Source: Hydractinia symbiolongicarpus
Taxonomy: Eukaryota; Cnidaria; Hydrozoa; Anthoathecata; Hydractiniidae
Reading direction: 5' to 3'
NCBI RefSeq assembly: GCF_029227915.1
Contig: NC_079888.1
Span: 17,648,001-17,712,000, forward strand
Length of the DNA stretch: 64,000 nt
The notes beneath the pieces were generated by a model. That model searched no databases and was not told the origin of the DNA. It saw nothing but the letters and a program-made list of their open reading frames with translations. Made by a program: the position numbers and the translations under genes. Shown here one piece after another: positions 61,802 to 64,000 of the stretch; position 1 is the first letter of the stretch; each line of letters opens with the position of its first letter.

Positions 61802-62518
61802 AACTCCATGAACGCTACCATCATTTAGTGTAATAGAGATTCAGCATTTTGAGCGTTACTTTTAAACTAGAAGTTGTGGCCAGGGAAACTTCAATGAATA
61901 GAAGCGTTAATAAAATCAATTCCGTTCTCGTAAAAATATTTTTATTTTAGGCATCTTTGCTTTGTGTTACAAAAAGATCATATTAACGTTTTCCTACGCA
62001 TAGTTTTTCATGTTAAAATTCTTTCACAAATTTCAATGTCACTGCCTGAAAAATATTTAAGCTAAAAATATAAAAACCTGAAAGCCAGAGTTTTTTTTGC
62101 GAAAAACAACTTTCACGCATAAAAGAATGTGGAAAAAAATTCATTTTTAAATATTTAGAATGATATAATTTATCACTATTGTCTTTAATTTCGCGAGAAA
62201 ATAAAGTTTTTTTATATTTACAATGTCAGAGAATTTAAACTTTTAAGAAAAAATTTTAAAATCACAACATTACAAAACTTATTGATCGCAACGTGTGATA
62301 ACTTCTTTTTTCACTTTTTTGACACTTGTTTGAGCAACATTTTGAACTACCACAAGCTGCCACTTTTACCCAGCTCTGGGGCCAGCAAAAGGCTTAACAG
62401 AGATACTCTTGGTAACACTTATGGACATCATTAAATTCAAGAAACCACCCATATCAGTTTATTAACATGACCAATATTTAACAAAAATAGAATACCCATC
62501 AACTCCCTCTTATTAAGG

Positions 62519-63001
62519 CGAATCTCCACTAGACGATTTTTATTACGATTTCGGAAAAGCGAATAGTGGAGAAGCACGCACTCAACGTAATTTCTAAACG
62601 ATTTTTTTATATTCAGGATAACATGCGTTACTTTTTTTTAATTTCAAAGACTTCTACTATATTATCAATATTCTTTTACAATTATTATTAATATTTATTT
62701 GATTTGATTTGTTTTAAGAAGTTGCTAAACTATCTCGGATAACACAACACGGCCATGCTCTTCGGATGCTATCTTCGAATTATTGTTAAAGCATTTTGAA
62801 TATTGTTTTTCTGCTTTTCGATCAATTAAAAACGTGACGTTTGCTTATCGCTTGACGAAAAATTGGAAACCATTTCTACTTTTCGTCAGCCAACAATTTT
62901 CGGTGTAGCTATGACAGTTTCTTCTCTTTGCGCGTGTGTCGTCACGAAATATTTGACCATTGTCGTAAAAATCGTAAAATCATCTATAGTGGAGATTCGC
63001 C
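62519..63001. mobile_element. 483-bp MITE with GGCGAATCTCCACTA ends
   Basis: The left end GGCGAATCTCCACTAGACGA and the reverse complement of the right end (GGCGAATCTCCACTATAGAT) agree over 15 bp, then imperfectly over another 20 (ATTTTTACGATTT-like). Flanks are TAA and TTT, so no clean target duplication can be stated. No coding capacity. Confidence 0.8.
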
Positions 63002-63904
63002 TTTAGGCTCCTTCTCCAATTATACAGATAATTTGGGAGAATTAATAAAATGTTTATATTCCAAAAAAACTTTTCACAAATGTGAAAAGAAACCTCTACA
63101 TGTAACACAATATTCAACATTGAACATCAGGTTAAGACAATGTACATTTTGGTGGTCGAAATTCTAAATCGCAAAAAAAACTTCCCGCCGATTGGTTATT
63201 TATAAATATCTGATCTTGTGATTGGTTTACGCGCAGCTCATTACAAAGTTGGTAACAATATATTGTATTTGTTATTTCGTGTAAATATAAAATCTTTGTG
63301 TGTCCGTGCCACGACATTTTTCGCGCACAATCGACACAATAAAAATATTATTCATATAGAGATAAATATAAATGATTATAATAAATATAAGTTACGTTTT
63401 CTAAAAAATTAGCTTTCATCTTTGTGTAAATTAGAGAAACCTTGGATTCCTCCAAGGAGAAAGCAAGTCAAAGATTGTGGCCTCGATCACTTCACTCCGA
63501 TGAAGCCCTCAACCCGAAAACATACATAATATATTTTTAACCTGTGATTTTTTCACACAAATTTTTCCATGTTGAGGATTTTTATCTCTGTTATAATGCT
63601 GACCATCTTGAAGACCATCTAATAAAAACACTTCAGCTTCGTAATTGGTTGGATATTGGTATACGGAAAAATTTTTATGTTTGAGTCAATTTTTTCGCAT
63701 TTGCTGATAAAGATGTCAAAAATTAAAGGTGGTATATAATATAAATTAGATAATGTTGTAATTTGGACGACTGAACAGCCACCATTTGCTGAATAAACGC
63801 CCTTTGCAGAAAAACCGTTTTTTCACAAACTTGTATTTAAATTATGACTATTAGTCAAACAAACTTATGCGTTGCGCAATCGTGCTTCATTTTCTCCTTC
63901 GCAG

Positions 63905-64000
63905 ATGTTAAGAGCAAAATGCTGGTGGAGGAGGGTGTGTTTACTGAGACTTCTGACTTGTTGATTGAAACTAAATGCGTGTTAGAAAGTTGTATTCAAA
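63905..64000 (+). CDS. Exon of unidentified gene, cut by right edge
   Basis: After a pyrimidine-rich acceptor (ttttctccttcgcag) one frame stays open to the window end: (D)VKSKMLVEEGVFTETSDLLI then ETKCVLESCIQ. The exon would start in phase 2, so coding exons should lie upstream, but none was recognised. Alternatively this is chance. No family is recognised. It is not an obvious extension of REDIC1, whose last exon ends in a stop at 61618-61620. Confidence 0.4.

Larger units (their letters stand above)
61621..63904. other. Region after REDIC1: 3' flank, a MITE and upstream part of next gene
   Basis: It starts with REDIC1 3' UTR and contains the TIR element at 62519-63001. A ccttggattcctccaagg hairpin lies at about 63438, and the cactccgatgaagccctcaa block resembles dispersed repeat ends. 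Short ORFs here lack recognisable content. Confidence 0.55.

Overview
This is a window of animal nuclear DNA. It is AT-rich, its genes are split by many short GT-AG introns, and its introns and intergenic gaps are full of minisatellites and small DNA transposons. Protein families and overall texture fit an early-branching animal, most likely a cnidarian and perhaps a hydrozoan. That placement is an inference from sequence style; no single marker proves it.

Seven genes are visible. In order: (1) the 3' half of a proton/myo-inositol cotransporter (SLC2A13 family, +, 593-5557, continuing off the left edge); (2) a complete six-exon eEF1A lysine methyltransferase (EEF1AKMT2/METTL10, +, 7312-13650); (3) a two-exon DM-domain transcription factor (DMRT family, +, 14873-18093); (4) a complete five-exon two-pore-domain potassium channel (+, 25752-29253); (5) a complete 36-coding-exon WASH complex subunit 4 (WASHC4/SWIP, -, 51024-31125), which fills a third of the window; (6) an eight-exon orthologue of the meiotic crossover factor REDIC1 (C12orf40, +, 54332-61620), head-to-head with WASHC4; (7) one exon of an unidentified gene entering at the right edge (+, from 63905). 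The genes have unrelated cellular roles (transport, translation-factor methylation, sex-related transcription, excitability, endosomal actin, meiosis). Nothing suggests an operon or a functional cluster.

The space between exons is mostly mobile or repetitive. SLC2A13 intron 3 is about 3 kb of one 40-bp minisatellite. EEF1AKMT2 carries a 41-bp minisatellite and a decayed PIF/Harbinger element holding both a nuclease fragment and a MADF-like gene. The DMRT intron holds a 1.3-kb terminal-inverted-repeat element. A 39-bp minisatellite follows DMRT. WASHC4 introns hold tandem arrays, a foldback element and SINE-like copies. A pogo-like element lies between WASHC4 and REDIC1, and a short MITE lies near the right end.

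A family of short Helitron-like elements (5' TCTATATTATAA, 3' hairpin plus CTAG, inserted between A and T in the cleanest copies) recurs in K2P, WASHC4 and REDIC1. Every copy found lies in the sense orientation of its host gene, and two sets are head-to-tail tandems.

The two most notable observations are the REDIC1 orthologue, anchored by a 23-nt first exon encoding MNWVGG, and the sense-biased, tandem Helitron-like family. WASHC4 is intact except for one extra base in a T7 run of exon 28.
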